A DNA stretch of 49,817 bases from Desulfobacteraceae bacterium. GTDB lineage: Bacteria > Desulfobacterota > Desulfobacteria > Desulfobacterales > UBA5852. Below the pieces are notes generated by a model. That model did no database searches. It saw nothing but the letters and a program-made list of their open reading frames with translations, and was not told where the DNA came from. Position 1 is the first letter of the stretch. Each line of letters begins with the position of its first letter. The stretch covers positions 1 to 49,817 of the forward strand of contig JABZFP010000010.1 in assembly GCA_014237395.1 (NCBI GenBank). The letters run 5' to 3'. The translations under genes were made by a program, and so were the position numbers. Positions 1 to 8,323 of the stretch are shown piece after piece.

Positions 1-377
1 TTGCGATGGCATTTCTGGCACTCGGCGTTATCGAAGGCGGCGTATGCGGCCTCACGGTTCTTTTCGCGGTCGTAGGCCTCCATCGTGAAATGCTTCACGA
101 CATCCTTGATGCCGTGATACGTCTTGGCAAAAAAGAAATCGAAGGTGTTCTGGGGCGCGGGCAGATGGCAGTCCATGCAGTCCACCACCACACCGGCGGC
201 ATTGTTGGTGTGGGTGGAAGACCGCCAGGCCACCACTGCCGGTTTGATCTCGTGGCAGGAGGCACAGAACTCCGGCGTGGAAGTGCGCACCATGGTGTAG
301 TAACTCATGCTGAACAGGGGAAAGGAAATGGCGATTCCGGCACCAACAAGAACCGCAGAAAGAAGATACCGTTTCAT
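1..377 (-). CDS. NapC/NirT/NrfH-type membrane-anchored multihaem cytochrome c (partial)
   Basis: This is the N-terminal 125 residues of a c-type cytochrome; the gene runs off the left edge of the window. It opens with MKRYLLSAVLVGAGIAISF, a single hydrophobic segment typical of the uncleaved anchor of the NapC/NirT/NrfH family, then shows CASCH, CMDCH and CQKCH haem-binding motifs. In the family such proteins take electrons from membrane quinols and pass them to a periplasmic partner such as NrfA. The ATG at 377 is the only start giving the anchor. The partner gene would lie to the left and is not visible, so the exact member (NrfH versus NapC-like) cannot be settled. Confidence 0.85.
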   Translation of the reverse strand, partial: MKRYLLSAVLVGAGIAISFPLFSMSYYTMVRTSTPEFCASCHEIKPAVVAWRSSTHTNNAAGVVVDCMDCHLPAPQNTFDFFFAKTYHGIKDVVKHFTMEAYDREKNREAAYAAFDNAECQKCHR

Positions 378-472
378 GGCGTCCTCAGGAGTTAGTGTTA
401 TTATCGAGACCCACGAACACTTGGAAAAGAGATGTTCTGGCTTTTGCTGAAAGCTTTAATTAGGATGGATGA

Positions 473-1174
473 GATACTTTTTATTTAGATGAGATCGAAT
501 TAACTGTCAAGACATCATATCGGTCCGTTTTTGATTCAATAGCCGATGCTTACGATCGGTAGTACGACGCCCCTGAAGGGAAGCTTCTTTTTCAGGAAGA
601 GGTCGATTGTCTTCGCTGCCTTGGAAATCATTACACCGGCCGCTGGCTTGAGTTTGGCGTTGGTACCGGTCGTTTTGCAAAGGCACTGGGGTGTAATTAC
701 GGTATCGATATTTCACCTCCAATGGCTGCTAAAACTGCCCGGCGAGGTGTTCGCGTATGTGTGGGAAGTGCTAAAAAAATGTCCTTCCCAAATCGCATGT
801 TCGACGGTGTTCTCTTGGCACTGGCATTGTGCTTTCTCGAAAACCCTGAAGAAGCCCTGCGAGAATCCGCACGCGTCTTGCGGGAAAACGGCAAGCTGGT
901 TATCGGTACCATTCTGGCCGACAGTCCGTGGGGCAGGGCCTATCTCCGAAAAGGTGCCGAGGGACATCCCGTTTACGCTCACGCACGATTTCAAACCCTA
1001 TCGGAAACCGTCCATCTCGTTCAAAAGCTGGGTTTTAAGCTTCGGCGCGGTTGCAGCGCGCTACTTTGGGGACCTGAAAACCACCAAAGCAGGGGATCAA
1101 AGGTGGAAACCGGTATCGTATCGGGGGCGGGATTTGTCGGGTTGCTTTTCGAGCGTCATCCAGGCGCCGTTTGA
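473..1174 (+). pseudogene. Class I SAM-dependent methyltransferase, broken by an in-frame TAG
   Basis: One frame reads FDSIADAYDR-stop-YDAPEGKLLF, then LEFGVGTGRFAKALG (SAM-binding glycine motif), SPPMAAKTARRGVRV and FDGVLLALALCFLENPEEAL, ending in GAGFVGLLF and TGA at 1172-1174. This is the normal order of a small class I methyltransferase (about 210 residues). The TAG at 560-562 lies where relatives usually have tryptophan (TGG), so one G-to-A change explains it. No ATG precedes the conserved block in this frame; the frame opens at 473 after a stop, so the start may also be lost. The gene sits between a cytochrome and an integrated element, where decay is common. Sequencing error is an alternative. 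Confidence 0.7.
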
Positions 1175-1188
1175 ATCAACCCCGTTCA

Positions 1189-1380
1189 TCAATGCCTGTT
1201 GATGGGCACCCGACCGGGATCGCCCACGAACGGCAGGACCAGCAAGTGTGGCAAGGATAGCTTCCGGGAATCCCGGAACTGGGAAAGACCGATTACCATA
1301 TCCGTGTGCCCCTTGGCTGGCTGGGCTTTGTAAGTGCCGAAGAGGCGGTCCCAAAATATCAGATTGATTCCATAATTCCC
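1189..1380 (-). pseudogene. C-terminal remnant of a sterol desaturase / fatty acid hydroxylase family gene
   Basis: Read on the minus strand from 1380, the sequence gives NYGINLIFWDRLFGTYKAQP followed by GHTDMVIGLSQFRD and LPHLLVLPFVGDPG, ending in TGA at 1189-1191. That string is the typical C-terminal end of bacterial sterol-desaturase-family membrane hydroxylases (WDRLFGTY and IGL-x-QFRD are characteristic). The codon just upstream (1381-1383) is a stop and there is no N-terminal part with the histidine boxes, so only a fragment of about 63 residues remains. It lies back to back with the broken methyltransferase and supports the view that this edge of the element is a graveyard. Function is lost. 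Confidence 0.6.
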
Positions 1381-1806
1381 CTAATAGAGATATCTCCAAC
1401 TAATCACCGATTCAGCTTAATTACAGGTATTTGCTATAAAAACGTACTAAGTTAGCAGTTAGCGGCCGCAACGCGCGCGCGCGGGGCGGCCGATTCGAGC
1501 TCAAAGAATGAGAGATGGTGACGCTAACAAATACCCCTACCACCGTTTATCGCCGAGGTTTGATATAAGCCTCCTGGCTAATTTTGCCTAATATTCTGGC
1601 CCTAAATCTCAAATTTCACAACAACAATCCTGATGAAAATCAAGGCCAGTTCAAGTGAAGCAGCCCTGCAAACTTGTTATTCCTGACTGATACCTTGCCG
1701 CTCGACATTCGAATGCCATTGCTTGACAATGGCGTAGAACCGACCGAGTTGCACAAAGCCTTCATTGTTTGCTGTGTCCGTGTCAAAGTTATCCCCCACA
1801 AGGTGG
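1381..1806. other. Gene-free spacer at the left side of the integrated element
   Basis: No open frame here has a start, a ribosome site and recognisable protein content. The stretch includes a GC-only patch near 1464-1492 (GCGGCCGCAACGCGCGCGCG and the following bases) set in otherwise AT-rich sequence. No copy of the tRNA-Asp 3' end seen at 7336-7387 was found here, so the left attachment site of the element is not identified. Confidence 0.5.
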
Positions 1807-2127
1807 TTAGCCAATTCGGCAGACTTTCCTAAGCGGGCATGGGCCACCAAAGATCAAGACACCCTCTCGGGTCATCCTCTTGAAAAATTTCGACTCGAAC
1901 CGGCATTCGTCTGGCACAGGGCCGCCAAGCAATGGGCAAGAGTCAGGTAGCTCAAATGCCTTTGGCAGGTGTTCGTTAATAGTCGTCATCTCAATGCCAA
2001 CCGGGACCTTTTTTTCTGAAAAACCCCTCTCGCCCATTCTGTCAGAACTGTCAAAACCCCCTTTTGTCAGTTTTGACAGTGCCTCTTGGTGCGTGTTTTC
2101 CGATTTTAATTGGTCGAGGTAGCTCAT
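1807..2127 (-). CDS. Small hypothetical protein, last gene of the element's replication operon
   Basis: This 106-residue protein has its ATG overlapping the stop of the upstream DUF3987 gene (ATGA, 2124-2127), so the two are very probably translationally coupled. The sequence is polar, with CPLLGGPVPDECRF and, near the end, GGPCPLRKVCRIG, giving four cysteines in the C-terminal third that could bind a metal. From memory, similar short proteins follow DUF3987 genes in deltaproteobacterial elements; this is not verified here. Function is unknown. The coupling makes it a real gene rather than a chance frame. Confidence 0.7.
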   Translation of the reverse strand: MSYLDQLKSENTHQEALSKLTKGGFDSSDRMGERGFSEKKVPVGIEMTTINEHLPKAFELPDSCPLLGGPVPDECRFESKFFKRMTREGVLIFGGPCPLRKVCRIG

Positions 2128-4553
2128 CGTAAACCCTCCGTTCTAAGGTTTAGTCGATACTCAAATGTCGGCCGGCCACCGCTGCTTTTCCGGGCTTCAA
2201 CCATCCATTCGCGGTCAACCAACAGCTTGACGCCGGTTTTGATTGTGTCCAGGTCGGTCAACCCTGCCCATTGCGGACGGTATATGTCACGTACTGTCAA
2301 AACTGACGGAAGTGCCCCGCTTCGAATCTTGGCTATGATCGCTCTTGCAGTTGCGGCCTCAGGGGCTGTCACGCTCGCATAAAGGCGCCTGGCATGAGTT
2401 TCGAGGTACTCGGCCCACGCCAGTGCTTGCAGCACAGCAGGTCGCCCAACGGGTGCACTGTGGCCGTCTGCCAGGTGGCAGATCAGGGCCAAACCAGGTA
2501 CGAGCTTTCGGTATTTTGACAGGTGGGATTCAAGCGCCGGGTGCATATCGCCGGACCGCAACCGTGTTTCCAGGTCCTTGCGCCACTCCCGAAAAAGGTC
2601 AAGGCCACCCATGTCGAATCGCATGTAGGGAATGCCCTCTGGCCTTCCGTCCGGTCCGGTATCCTGATTTGCACCCCCAAAGAAGGGGTCTAACTTGGCT
2701 AACCGCTCAAAGACCATAAACGCAGTGTGCTTCGCTTCACTGTCAGGCCATCTGTCGACATCCCGCCATGTGCCACCGGTATCGGGCCAAACTGTCAGTC
2801 CGAAGCGTTGTAACAGGCCATCGTCACCAGAACCGTTAACGACGCCCTTAACGTACTGTGCAATCCGCGCAGGTTGTGTGCTGCCAAGAACGGAAAGGCA
2901 AACGGCTGGGATGTGAAGGTTCATACCCCTTGTGATCCTGTCGAAGGTATAACCTGAGTCGCCATTCCAACCTGTGAGATAGAAGCCCCGCGCATCGGCG
3001 TTTTCTTCGCGGTCCAACATCTTTAGCAGGGAAACCAGTTCATCCCGGAAAACGAGTAGACCGTTCGGATTCTGCCGGTGCAGTTCTCCAAGAGCTGCAG
3101 CCGTCGTGTCGTTCGCCATGTACCGGGCCATGGTCGGGGCCTCGGTTTTCTCGAAGTCCAGAATGCCCGATATATCGGCGTTCGGGTTTTTCTTTAGGGC
3201 CGCCCGAGCGGTCTTCTCGGCCGCCTCTGCTCGTAGCTTCTCGGCAACCTTTGTGCGTTCGTATTCGGCAAGCTCTGCCTGGTACTGCTCGACGGATAGA
3301 GCGGCCAACCGCTTGACTGGAGCCAGAGCTGCTTCCATTGCCGGGGATTTCAGCACGCCAGGCCTTCCGATCAAAATTGCCCATTGGTTTGGTGAAACGG
3401 TCCAGTCGGTAGAGGCTTGCGGGCGGATACCGATACGGCGGCCGATCATGCAGGCCAGGGCAGCCATGATCGCCACCGCTACGAAGTCCGGGGGACATTG
3501 CATCCTTTCGACAATGTCCGCAGCCCACGGGCTCAAGGTTTCTGGCAGCAATTTAAATGTAAAGTCCGCCACGGGGGGCAAGCCGTCGGGCAGCGGCAAG
3601 GGGCCTGGCCAATCTTCGGCGTTTTCGGTTTCCGACGCCACCGGTTTGGCCCCATCGATGGAATCCTTGACCGCATCTAGCCCCATGGCCACATGAACGT
3701 CGTTAAAATCGCCCGGCTGTCCTGGGATCGCCAGCAGGCCGTTGACCGAACGCGCCGCATCGGTGGCCGCCTCGATTCCCGGATTATTTCCGATTTTCTT
3801 GGCTGTCTTCAAATCGTTGTCAGCGGCAAGGATGATTTTGCGGTCGGGATATCGCTCCCACGCCATCTTCGCGACGCCAGCAAGGTTTCTTGAGCTGAAA
3901 GCTACAAGGGTGGTATGTCCGGTTGCCTGGTGTAGGCTCACACCGGTGGCGATGCCTTCACAAATCAGCAGGGGATCACCATCGCCCTTGATTACGAAAT
4001 AGCCACCCTTTGTCTGACCGCCCTTTAGAAATAGTTTGGAACTCTCTGGATTAACTGTCTGGTATGACATCGGCTGGTTGTCTTTTGGTGAGAGGACGGG
4101 CACCACAAGCAAGTTGCCATCGGCCAGCAGGCCCGGACAGGAGTTGACGCCTTTATGTTTTAGGTAGGGATTGGCATCCGTCGCCGCCGGCAACCGCGCT
4201 AAATACGCTTTGGCCTTCTCGGAAGCCGCCGCCTGGTCGGCTTCCAGCTTTGCGGTCCGTTCTGCTTTTTGCCGCTCGATCTCTTCGTGCAGACGGCGCC
4301 GGTCGTCATCGGATAAGCTGCCGTTCCCGCTCCACGTTTCCGAAAGACTTGTTGACCAGTCACCATAGGCGCCGGCTGGAGGATCAGCGTACAGGAAGTG
4401 CCATCCATTCCGCGAGCGAGGTTTGTTGCTTGTCCCACACCTTCTTATTTCGCCATCGGGGACAATATCGCCAGGCAGCAAGCCCGCGTCGATCAATACA
4501 GATCGGAAGGCGTCGCAGGGGTTGTTGTAATCTGCATTAGCAGCGGCCATCAT
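2124..4553 (-). CDS. Toprim plus DUF3987 replication protein (primase/helicase-like) of a mobile element
   Basis: This 809-residue protein probably starts replication of the integrated element. Residues about 1-110 form an N-terminal region with a charged coiled segment. A Toprim-like domain follows at about 145-290, with LLICEGIATG (CEG 198-200), AADND (about 243-247) and DFNDVH (282-287). A DUF3987 domain fills about 330-700, with a P-loop-like IGRPGVLKS (395-403) and a hydrophobic-acidic GLLVFRDEL strand. A winged-helix-like end follows. The ATG at 4553 has GGGAGGA just upstream and overlaps the preceding 46-residue ORF by 17 nt. Primase-helicase activity is inferred from family context (phage, plasmid and island replication genes). 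Confidence 0.85.
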   Translation of the reverse strand: MMAAANADYNNPCDAFRSVLIDAGLLPGDIVPDGEIRRCGTSNKPRSRNGWHFLYADPPAGAYGDWSTSLSETWSGNGSLSDDDRRRLHEEIERQKAERTAKLEADQAAASEKAKAYLARLPAATDANPYLKHKGVNSCPGLLADGNLLVVPVLSPKDNQPMSYQTVNPESSKLFLKGGQTKGGYFVIKGDGDPLLICEGIATGVSLHQATGHTTLVAFSSRNLAGVAKMAWERYPDRKIILAADNDLKTAKKIGNNPGIEAATDAARSVNGLLAIPGQPGDFNDVHVAMGLDAVKDSIDGAKPVASETENAEDWPGPLPLPDGLPPVADFTFKLLPETLSPWAADIVERMQCPPDFVAVAIMAALACMIGRRIGIRPQASTDWTVSPNQWAILIGRPGVLKSPAMEAALAPVKRLAALSVEQYQAELAEYERTKVAEKLRAEAAEKTARAALKKNPNADISGILDFEKTEAPTMARYMANDTTAAALGELHRQNPNGLLVFRDELVSLLKMLDREENADARGFYLTGWNGDSGYTFDRITRGMNLHIPAVCLSVLGSTQPARIAQYVKGVVNGSGDDGLLQRFGLTVWPDTGGTWRDVDRWPDSEAKHTAFMVFERLAKLDPFFGGANQDTGPDGRPEGIPYMRFDMGGLDLFREWRKDLETRLRSGDMHPALESHLSKYRKLVPGLALICHLADGHSAPVGRPAVLQALAWAEYLETHARRLYASVTAPEAATARAIIAKIRSGALPSVLTVRDIYRPQWAGLTDLDTIKTGVKLLVDREWMVEARKSSGGRPTFEYRLNLRTEGLR

Positions 4554-4677
4554 ATCGATCCTCCCAAGCCTGGAGCATGTCGACCACCCGATAGCGACCT
4601 ATCCGCTTGGGCAAAATACCGGCGATTTCATATTCGACCCAAAATTCCCTAACTAGGCCAAGTATACGTCGTCGCAT
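4537..4677 (-). CDS. 46-residue hypothetical protein between the excisionase-like and DUF3987 genes
   Basis: The frame MRRRILGLVREFWVEYEIAG to EDRYDGRC starts at an ATG that overlaps the stop of the upstream HTH gene (TAATG) and ends inside the start region of the DUF3987 gene. Such end-to-end coupling is the main evidence that it is translated. The sequence is basic at the N-terminus, with aromatic and leucine-rich stretches suggesting a small helical, possibly DNA-binding protein. No family is recognised. Confidence 0.55.
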   Translation of the reverse strand: MRRRILGLVREFWVEYEIAGILPKRIGRYRVVDMLQAWEDRYDGRC

Positions 4678-4955
4678 TAGTTTGACTCCGGGTCGATGCG
4701 GCACCGATCTCGGTACGCTCGAAGGTCTCCCATTTGGTAGAGAACTCGCCCGCGGGGGCCAGGGGATAGTTTGTGATATGCTGGGCCCTTGCCGAGATGC
4801 CTCCAATTGCGCTGGGTTTGGAGGGCAGTACCCAAAAATGCAGCGGCTTGTTTCTCATTAACAAGCGCCTCATCAGGCAATGAATACAATAGGTGACTGA
4901 TCTGCTTTGACCGCTGATCAACATGATCGTCTTCGTTTTTTGGAAATTTTCGCAT
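4677..4955 (-). CDS. Excisionase/AlpA-like helix-turn-helix DNA-binding protein
   Basis: This 92-residue protein carries LPDEALVNEKQAAAFLG, a classic MerR/AlpA-type helix-turn-helix opening, then QTQRNWRHLGKGPAYHKLSP and the wing GRVLYQMGDLRAYRD. Such proteins act in mobile elements as directionality factors for the integrase or as activators of element genes. The ATG at 4955 is preferred over upstream starts because AGGAGGGG sits 6 nt before it. It is the first gene of a four-gene overlapping operon (to 1807). Whether it controls excision, replication or both is inference. Confidence 0.8.
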   Translation of the reverse strand: MRKFPKNEDDHVDQRSKQISHLLYSLPDEALVNEKQAAAFLGTALQTQRNWRHLGKGPAYHKLSPGPRGRVLYQMGDLRAYRDRCRIDPESN

Positions 4956-5111
4956 CCTTCCCCTCCTGTTTGCCGGACACCTATATAGCGAGGCATCCTT
5001 GGTGGTAGTTGCTGGTTTGTCAGTTGGGCTTAAGGTAGACCAGGGGGGATTCTTTGTCGCGGACACTTTGTTGAACTACAAAATGTGTCCAGTCTGGGGC
5101 TTTATGGGCAC

Positions 5112-5138
5112 AAAAAAAGGGGCCAGAGAATGGCCCCT
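5112..5138 (-). terminator. Rho-independent terminator after the integrase operon
   Basis: On the minus strand AGGGGCCA and TGGCCCCT form an 8-bp GC-rich stem with a 5-nt loop, followed by a run of T. It lies 25 bp past the stop of the 5163-5945 gene and separates that transcript from the replication operon. Confidence 0.85.
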
Positions 5139-5162
5139 ACCAGAATTGTGAATATGGTGGAT

Positions 5163-5945
5163 TTACGGATATGTTATGTTTTTGTACCCTCCAAATATCA
5201 ACTCCTCGCACTTATTTAAGTATCGCTGGACTCGCTTTGTTTCGGCTTCTGTGACCCCATTTTTGCAGTCTGTGGGGAACATTATTTGAGCGACCTGAAC
5301 ACGCGTCTTCCCTTCAGCTACCAAATCCCACGCCTGCAAATGAGTGGCATAATCTACTCGGTTTTTTTTTACCTTTATTGGAGTAGGCCTAATCTCTCTA
5401 TATCTAACCCCAAATGGCCCGAGACCGGTTTCGATTTTTAAGTCCACCCCTGCCTGATTATCGATTATATGGGATACGTATTCCTTTAAATCTAATAATG
5501 AATTTATTCTACTGAAATCGATATGCAAAACCAGGTTGTCTTCCGATAAACTATTTATTTCTATATCTGATAGAGGTCTTGTGCGCCCGTGGACAATCCT
5601 CACCCCACCGTAGACAATAGGCCTTGTGGCAAAGTATTCGTCAAATTCCTTGAAAAGATTTTGAGAATCGTCCGGGGCTTCTGCTGCGTCATTCTGATTA
5701 TTAAAACCCTCAATAAGTTGCTCTGCGCTATTTTTTCTCAACTGTTCCCAGTTCTTGGAGGGATTGGGCATAGTCCGAGCGTCGATTTGCCATTTATCAC
5801 AGAAGGCCTTTTCTTGTGAGGTTGATTTCCCTTGGTTCCGTATTCGGTCATAATCTTTCTTGTAATCGGGGTTTCTACGCACAAACTCCCATCTCCACTT
5901 TGCGCATTCTAAAATTTTCACCTTTATTTTTTCAGGATAACCCAT
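5163..5945 (-). CDS. Hypothetical protein with DUF6499-like N-terminus, possible element regulator
   Basis: A 260-residue soluble protein encoded 27 bp downstream of the integrase gene and just before a terminator, so the two share a transcript. The N-terminal WRWEFVRRNPDYKKDYD resembles the W-E-F-L-R-R-N-P-x-Y motif of short transcriptional-regulator-like proteins (DUF6499/DUF2285 type). The last third (LVAEGKTRVQVAQIMFP) reads like a helix-turn-helix used in resolvase-like or regulator proteins. No catalytic residues are evident. Base composition is more AT-rich than the chromosome to the right, in keeping with transfer. DNA binding is an inference. Confidence 0.7.
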   Translation of the reverse strand: MGYPEKIKVKILECAKWRWEFVRRNPDYKKDYDRIRNQGKSTSQEKAFCDKWQIDARTMPNPSKNWEQLRKNSAEQLIEGFNNQNDAAEAPDDSQNLFKEFDEYFATRPIVYGGVRIVHGRTRPLSDIEINSLSEDNLVLHIDFSRINSLLDLKEYVSHIIDNQAGVDLKIETGLGPFGVRYREIRPTPIKVKKNRVDYATHLQAWDLVAEGKTRVQVAQIMFPTDCKNGVTEAETKRVQRYLNKCEELIFGGYKNITYP

Positions 5946-5972
5946 ATCGTTCTCCGCCGTTCGGGATCGACT

Positions 5973-7166
5973 TTATCGCCCAGGAGTAACTTTATGCTTT
6001 TGGCTTTCCAAGTTCACGATCTTGTCTTTATCGGAATCGACCGCCGCCGCGATTTCGTCCACGATATCGCCGGCCAGGCCAGAAGCCCGCTTCAGGGCTG
6101 TGTCCCTCAGGTGGGCGTAACGCGCCGTCATACGTGCATCTTTGTGCCCCAATAGCTTTTGTACGACATATAAATCGACCTCGCCGCTGCTGGCAAGCTG
6201 GCTGGCAAAGACATGGCGAAGGCCATGCAGCGCCCGGAAGTCCTTCGGTAGCCCGGCCTTTTTCTTGATTTCCGCTACGGCCTTGTTGATATCGGTCCTT
6301 TGACCACCGCCCCGACCCGGAAAGACATAAGGGCTGCCTTTCGTCTTGGCGATACCCTTAAGCAACTTTGACGCCTGATCATTTAGCGGTATCATTTGGT
6401 CAACCCCGCCCTTGGGATCAACCAAGCGAATAAATCCCCGGTCAAAGTCGACGTGCGACCACTGCAGCTTGAACATTTCGCCGCGTCGCATGCCGCTATA
6501 AAGCGCCATCAACATCATATTTCCGGCCTGTGCGTGCGTGTCTTCGGCGATCGCAGTCAACAGCCGTTTAAGTTGGGCTGGTGAAAGATCTTCGGTCTTG
6601 GTGTTCGATACTTGGGGTTTTCCAATGTGGAAAGACAGGCCAGGACATAGGCCCTGCTTGACGCCAAAATTGACTATCCAAGTCAACAGATTCAAGACGT
6701 GCTTGACGGTTTGTGGGGATCTCTTTATCAGAAGCTGGCGTTTTAAGCGCTCAACATCGAGCGCTAATATGTCTTTAGGTTCCTTTTTGGCAAAGGCTGG
6801 CTCAATATAGTTTTCGTAGCGGCCGGCATCGGTGGCAAGGCTCTTGCCCGGCTTCCTTCCCGCTTTGTATTCACGCCAAAGCCTGTCAACGGTCCACCGT
6901 TTGGCCTTTTCCGCCTTCGCTGCTTTCTCAGCCTCTCGCTTTTCCTGTGGCGTCTGTTCCTTGCCGTCGATCAGCCGCGATCGATACCGGTTGGCCTTTG
7001 CCGGTGTCATTTGATCTTTATGCTGGCGGCCAGCTTTAGCCTCGATAAGTTTGCCGTCGCGTTTGAATGTTACATAATAGACTCGATCCTGGCCCTTGGC
7101 GCCGATTCGATCAGACATCCTGTAATAGACCCCGGGGTAACCTTCGATCTTGATCCGCTTTGCCAT
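5973..7166 (-). CDS. int: Tyrosine recombinase/integrase of the genomic island
   Basis: This 397-residue enzyme catalyses site-specific integration and excision at tRNA genes. The N-terminus (1-65) is an arm-type-binding domain, residues about 90-185 the core-binding SAM-like domain, and 195-365 the catalytic domain. The catalytic set is complete: R227 in SGMRRGEM, K252 in DPKGG, H314-x-x-R317 in LHGLRHVF, H341 in LLGHKD and nucleophile Y350 in TARYAHL. It lies 170 bp from a tRNA-Asp 3' half (7336-7387), the usual position for an integrase beside its attachment site. A sigma-70 promoter is visible at 7222-7249. All key residues are present, so it may still be active. Confidence 0.95.
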   Translation of the reverse strand: MAKRIKIEGYPGVYYRMSDRIGAKGQDRVYYVTFKRDGKLIEAKAGRQHKDQMTPAKANRYRSRLIDGKEQTPQEKREAEKAAKAEKAKRWTVDRLWREYKAGRKPGKSLATDAGRYENYIEPAFAKKEPKDILALDVERLKRQLLIKRSPQTVKHVLNLLTWIVNFGVKQGLCPGLSFHIGKPQVSNTKTEDLSPAQLKRLLTAIAEDTHAQAGNMMLMALYSGMRRGEMFKLQWSHVDFDRGFIRLVDPKGGVDQMIPLNDQASKLLKGIAKTKGSPYVFPGRGGGQRTDINKAVAEIKKKAGLPKDFRALHGLRHVFASQLASSGEVDLYVVQKLLGHKDARMTARYAHLRDTALKRASGLAGDIVDEIAAAVDSDKDKIVNLESQKHKVTPGR

Positions 7167-7221
7167 GATTGCACCCCACCCTGAATTTCAAATTCCAACC
7201 CTATTTCCAACCTATTTTACA

Positions 7222-7249
7222 AATATACAGGTAATAAGATAAACGTCAA
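7222..7249 (-). promoter_or_regulatory. Sigma-70-type promoter of the integrase gene
   Basis: On the minus strand TTGACG (7249-7244) and TATATT (7227-7222) are separated by 16 bp, close to the -35/-10 consensus, and lie about 55 bp before the integrase ATG. The region is AT-rich. Confidence 0.6.
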
Positions 7250-7335
7250 GGGAAACATATTCATCTGTAAACAGTTTGGTAGTATGGATTTGTGGATATA
7301 GAAAAAAATCAAAGTAAATGGGAAAAAATAGAAGG

Positions 7336-7387
7336 TTCCGGCCTGTCACGCCGGAGGTCGCGAGTTCGAGTCTCGTCGCTCCCGCCA
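7336..7387 (+). other. 3' half of tRNA-Asp (GTC): attachment-site scar 1
   Basis: The sequence holds an intact anticodon stem-loop (CCGGC-CTGTCAC-GCCGG, anticodon GTC at 7345-7347), variable region, T-arm and the 3' acceptor strand CGCTCCC-G-CCA. The 5' acceptor strand and D-arm are absent; the bases upstream are AT-rich and unrelated. This is what integration into the 3' half of a tRNA gene leaves at the distal end of an element. The 31-bp block 7353-7383 is repeated exactly at 8281-8311. The complete tRNA-Asp gene is expected to the left, outside the window or lost. Confidence 0.85.
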
Positions 7388-7400
7388 CAATAAAAACAAG

Positions 7401-7435
7401 GGGTTAGCCAATTTTTGGCTAACCCTTTTGTTTTT
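7401..7435 (+). terminator. Rho-independent terminator behind tRNA-Asp fragment 1
   Basis: GGGTTAGCCAA and TTGGCTAACCC form a perfect 11-bp stem with a 3-nt loop, followed by TTTTGTTTTT. It sits 14 bp after the CCA end, the usual place for a tRNA terminator. Confidence 0.9.
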
Positions 7436-7525
7436 GGAAAATTACTATACTTTACATTCAGCAAAAATTTTATGTCCTGATGGTAGCCGAGTTATTGCGC
7501 ATGCGCTTCCATGGAGCAGTTTGCT

Positions 7526-8008
7526 TTATTGTATTTTGATTGGAACAGGCTGCTTCGGTTCAATTTGTTTGAATTGTTTCTTTTTCTGCATTGTCATGAC
7601 CTTAACTGATGTGGTCCTGCTCATCCTCCACCATATTTTATTAACAAGTACAAAATTGTGTTCCTTAATTCCACCTGAAGCAGGAATGGGAAAGCTTTCT
7701 GTAAAATTGACGATTTTGAGACCAGATGCCGGGTATTGAATGTTAATTTTATCTGAAATCCAGCTCATATCTTCTTTCGCGACCAGCACCTGCACCATCT
7801 CCCCGGGCTGTGCGTAAAAATCGGGGTTAAAGAAAATGGTCGCTTGGAACTGGATGGAACTTCCGGGCTTAGCTATTTCAGGAGTTGCCTTGAGTTTTGC
7901 TGTGAGTACTTCCTCGGCCAGGGCAACATTGCATAAAATAGACAGCGAAAGCATTAAGATAAGGAAGAAGCCCGTGAAAAATGAAAGGGTTGCTTCACAA
8001 TTCTTCAT
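7526..8008 (-). CDS. Secreted hypothetical protein located between the two tRNA-Asp scars
   Basis: A 160-residue protein of unknown function. ATG at 8008 is chosen because AAGGAGC lies just upstream and because it begins a clear Sec signal peptide, with basic/polar start, hydrophobic FFLILMLSLSILC and cleavage near VALAEE. The mature part (LKATPEIAKPGSSIQFQATI, then FYAQPGEMVQVLVAKEDMSW) reads like a small beta-sandwich. A basic, lysine/glutamine-rich tail ends the protein. It is alone on its strand, flanked by terminators and tRNA scars, so it may be cargo of an older, mostly lost element. Confidence 0.65.
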   Translation of the reverse strand: MKNCEATLSFFTGFFLILMLSLSILCNVALAEEVLTAKLKATPEIAKPGSSIQFQATIFFNPDFYAQPGEMVQVLVAKEDMSWISDKINIQYPASGLKIVNFTESFPIPASGGIKEHNFVLVNKIWWRMSRTTSVKVMTMQKKKQFKQIEPKQPVPIKIQ

Positions 8009-8268
8009 AATCTGCTCCTTTATTGTTAATGAATGAGCAACCACCGTTTTATAGTGCAGAGTGTGTTTCTTTGCATGTGATTGCTTGCCATGATTTCGTG
8101 TTCTCTCGGAAGGTGTTTACTATGTCATGTCTCCACATGGCCCAGGTTTTTGATTTTGGGGATTACTATATTCGAAAAACAGCAAGTTTCAACTATAATC
8201 GTATCTAAATCAAAAGGCATTGTTAGTTGTGATATCGATATCGGGAAGATAAATAGACTGTGACTATT

Positions 8269-8315
8269 GCCTGTCAGGCTGGAGGTCGCGAGTTCGAGTC
8301 TCGTCGCTCCCTCCA
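8269..8315 (+). other. 3' part of tRNA-Asp: attachment-site scar 2
   Basis: This is a second copy of the tRNA-Asp 3' region: GCCTGTCAGGC anticodon arm remnant, T-arm and CGCTCCC-T-CCA end. It shares an exact 31-bp block with scar 1. The anticodon stem is mutated compared with scar 1, and the 5' half is again missing. A terminator follows at 8324-8358. It looks older than scar 1 and would mark the end of an earlier insertion at the same target. Confidence 0.8.
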
Positions 8316-8323
8316 CGAATATC

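Noticed and set aside
560..562. UAG in the methyltransferase as a pyrrolysine codon
   Set aside because: The matching residue in relatives is tryptophan, one base away, and nothing else in the window suggests pyrrolysine use; a nonsense change is simpler.
1097..1399. 100-residue ORF on the minus strand
   Set aside because: Wrong frame; the adjacent frame carries the sterol-desaturase signature.
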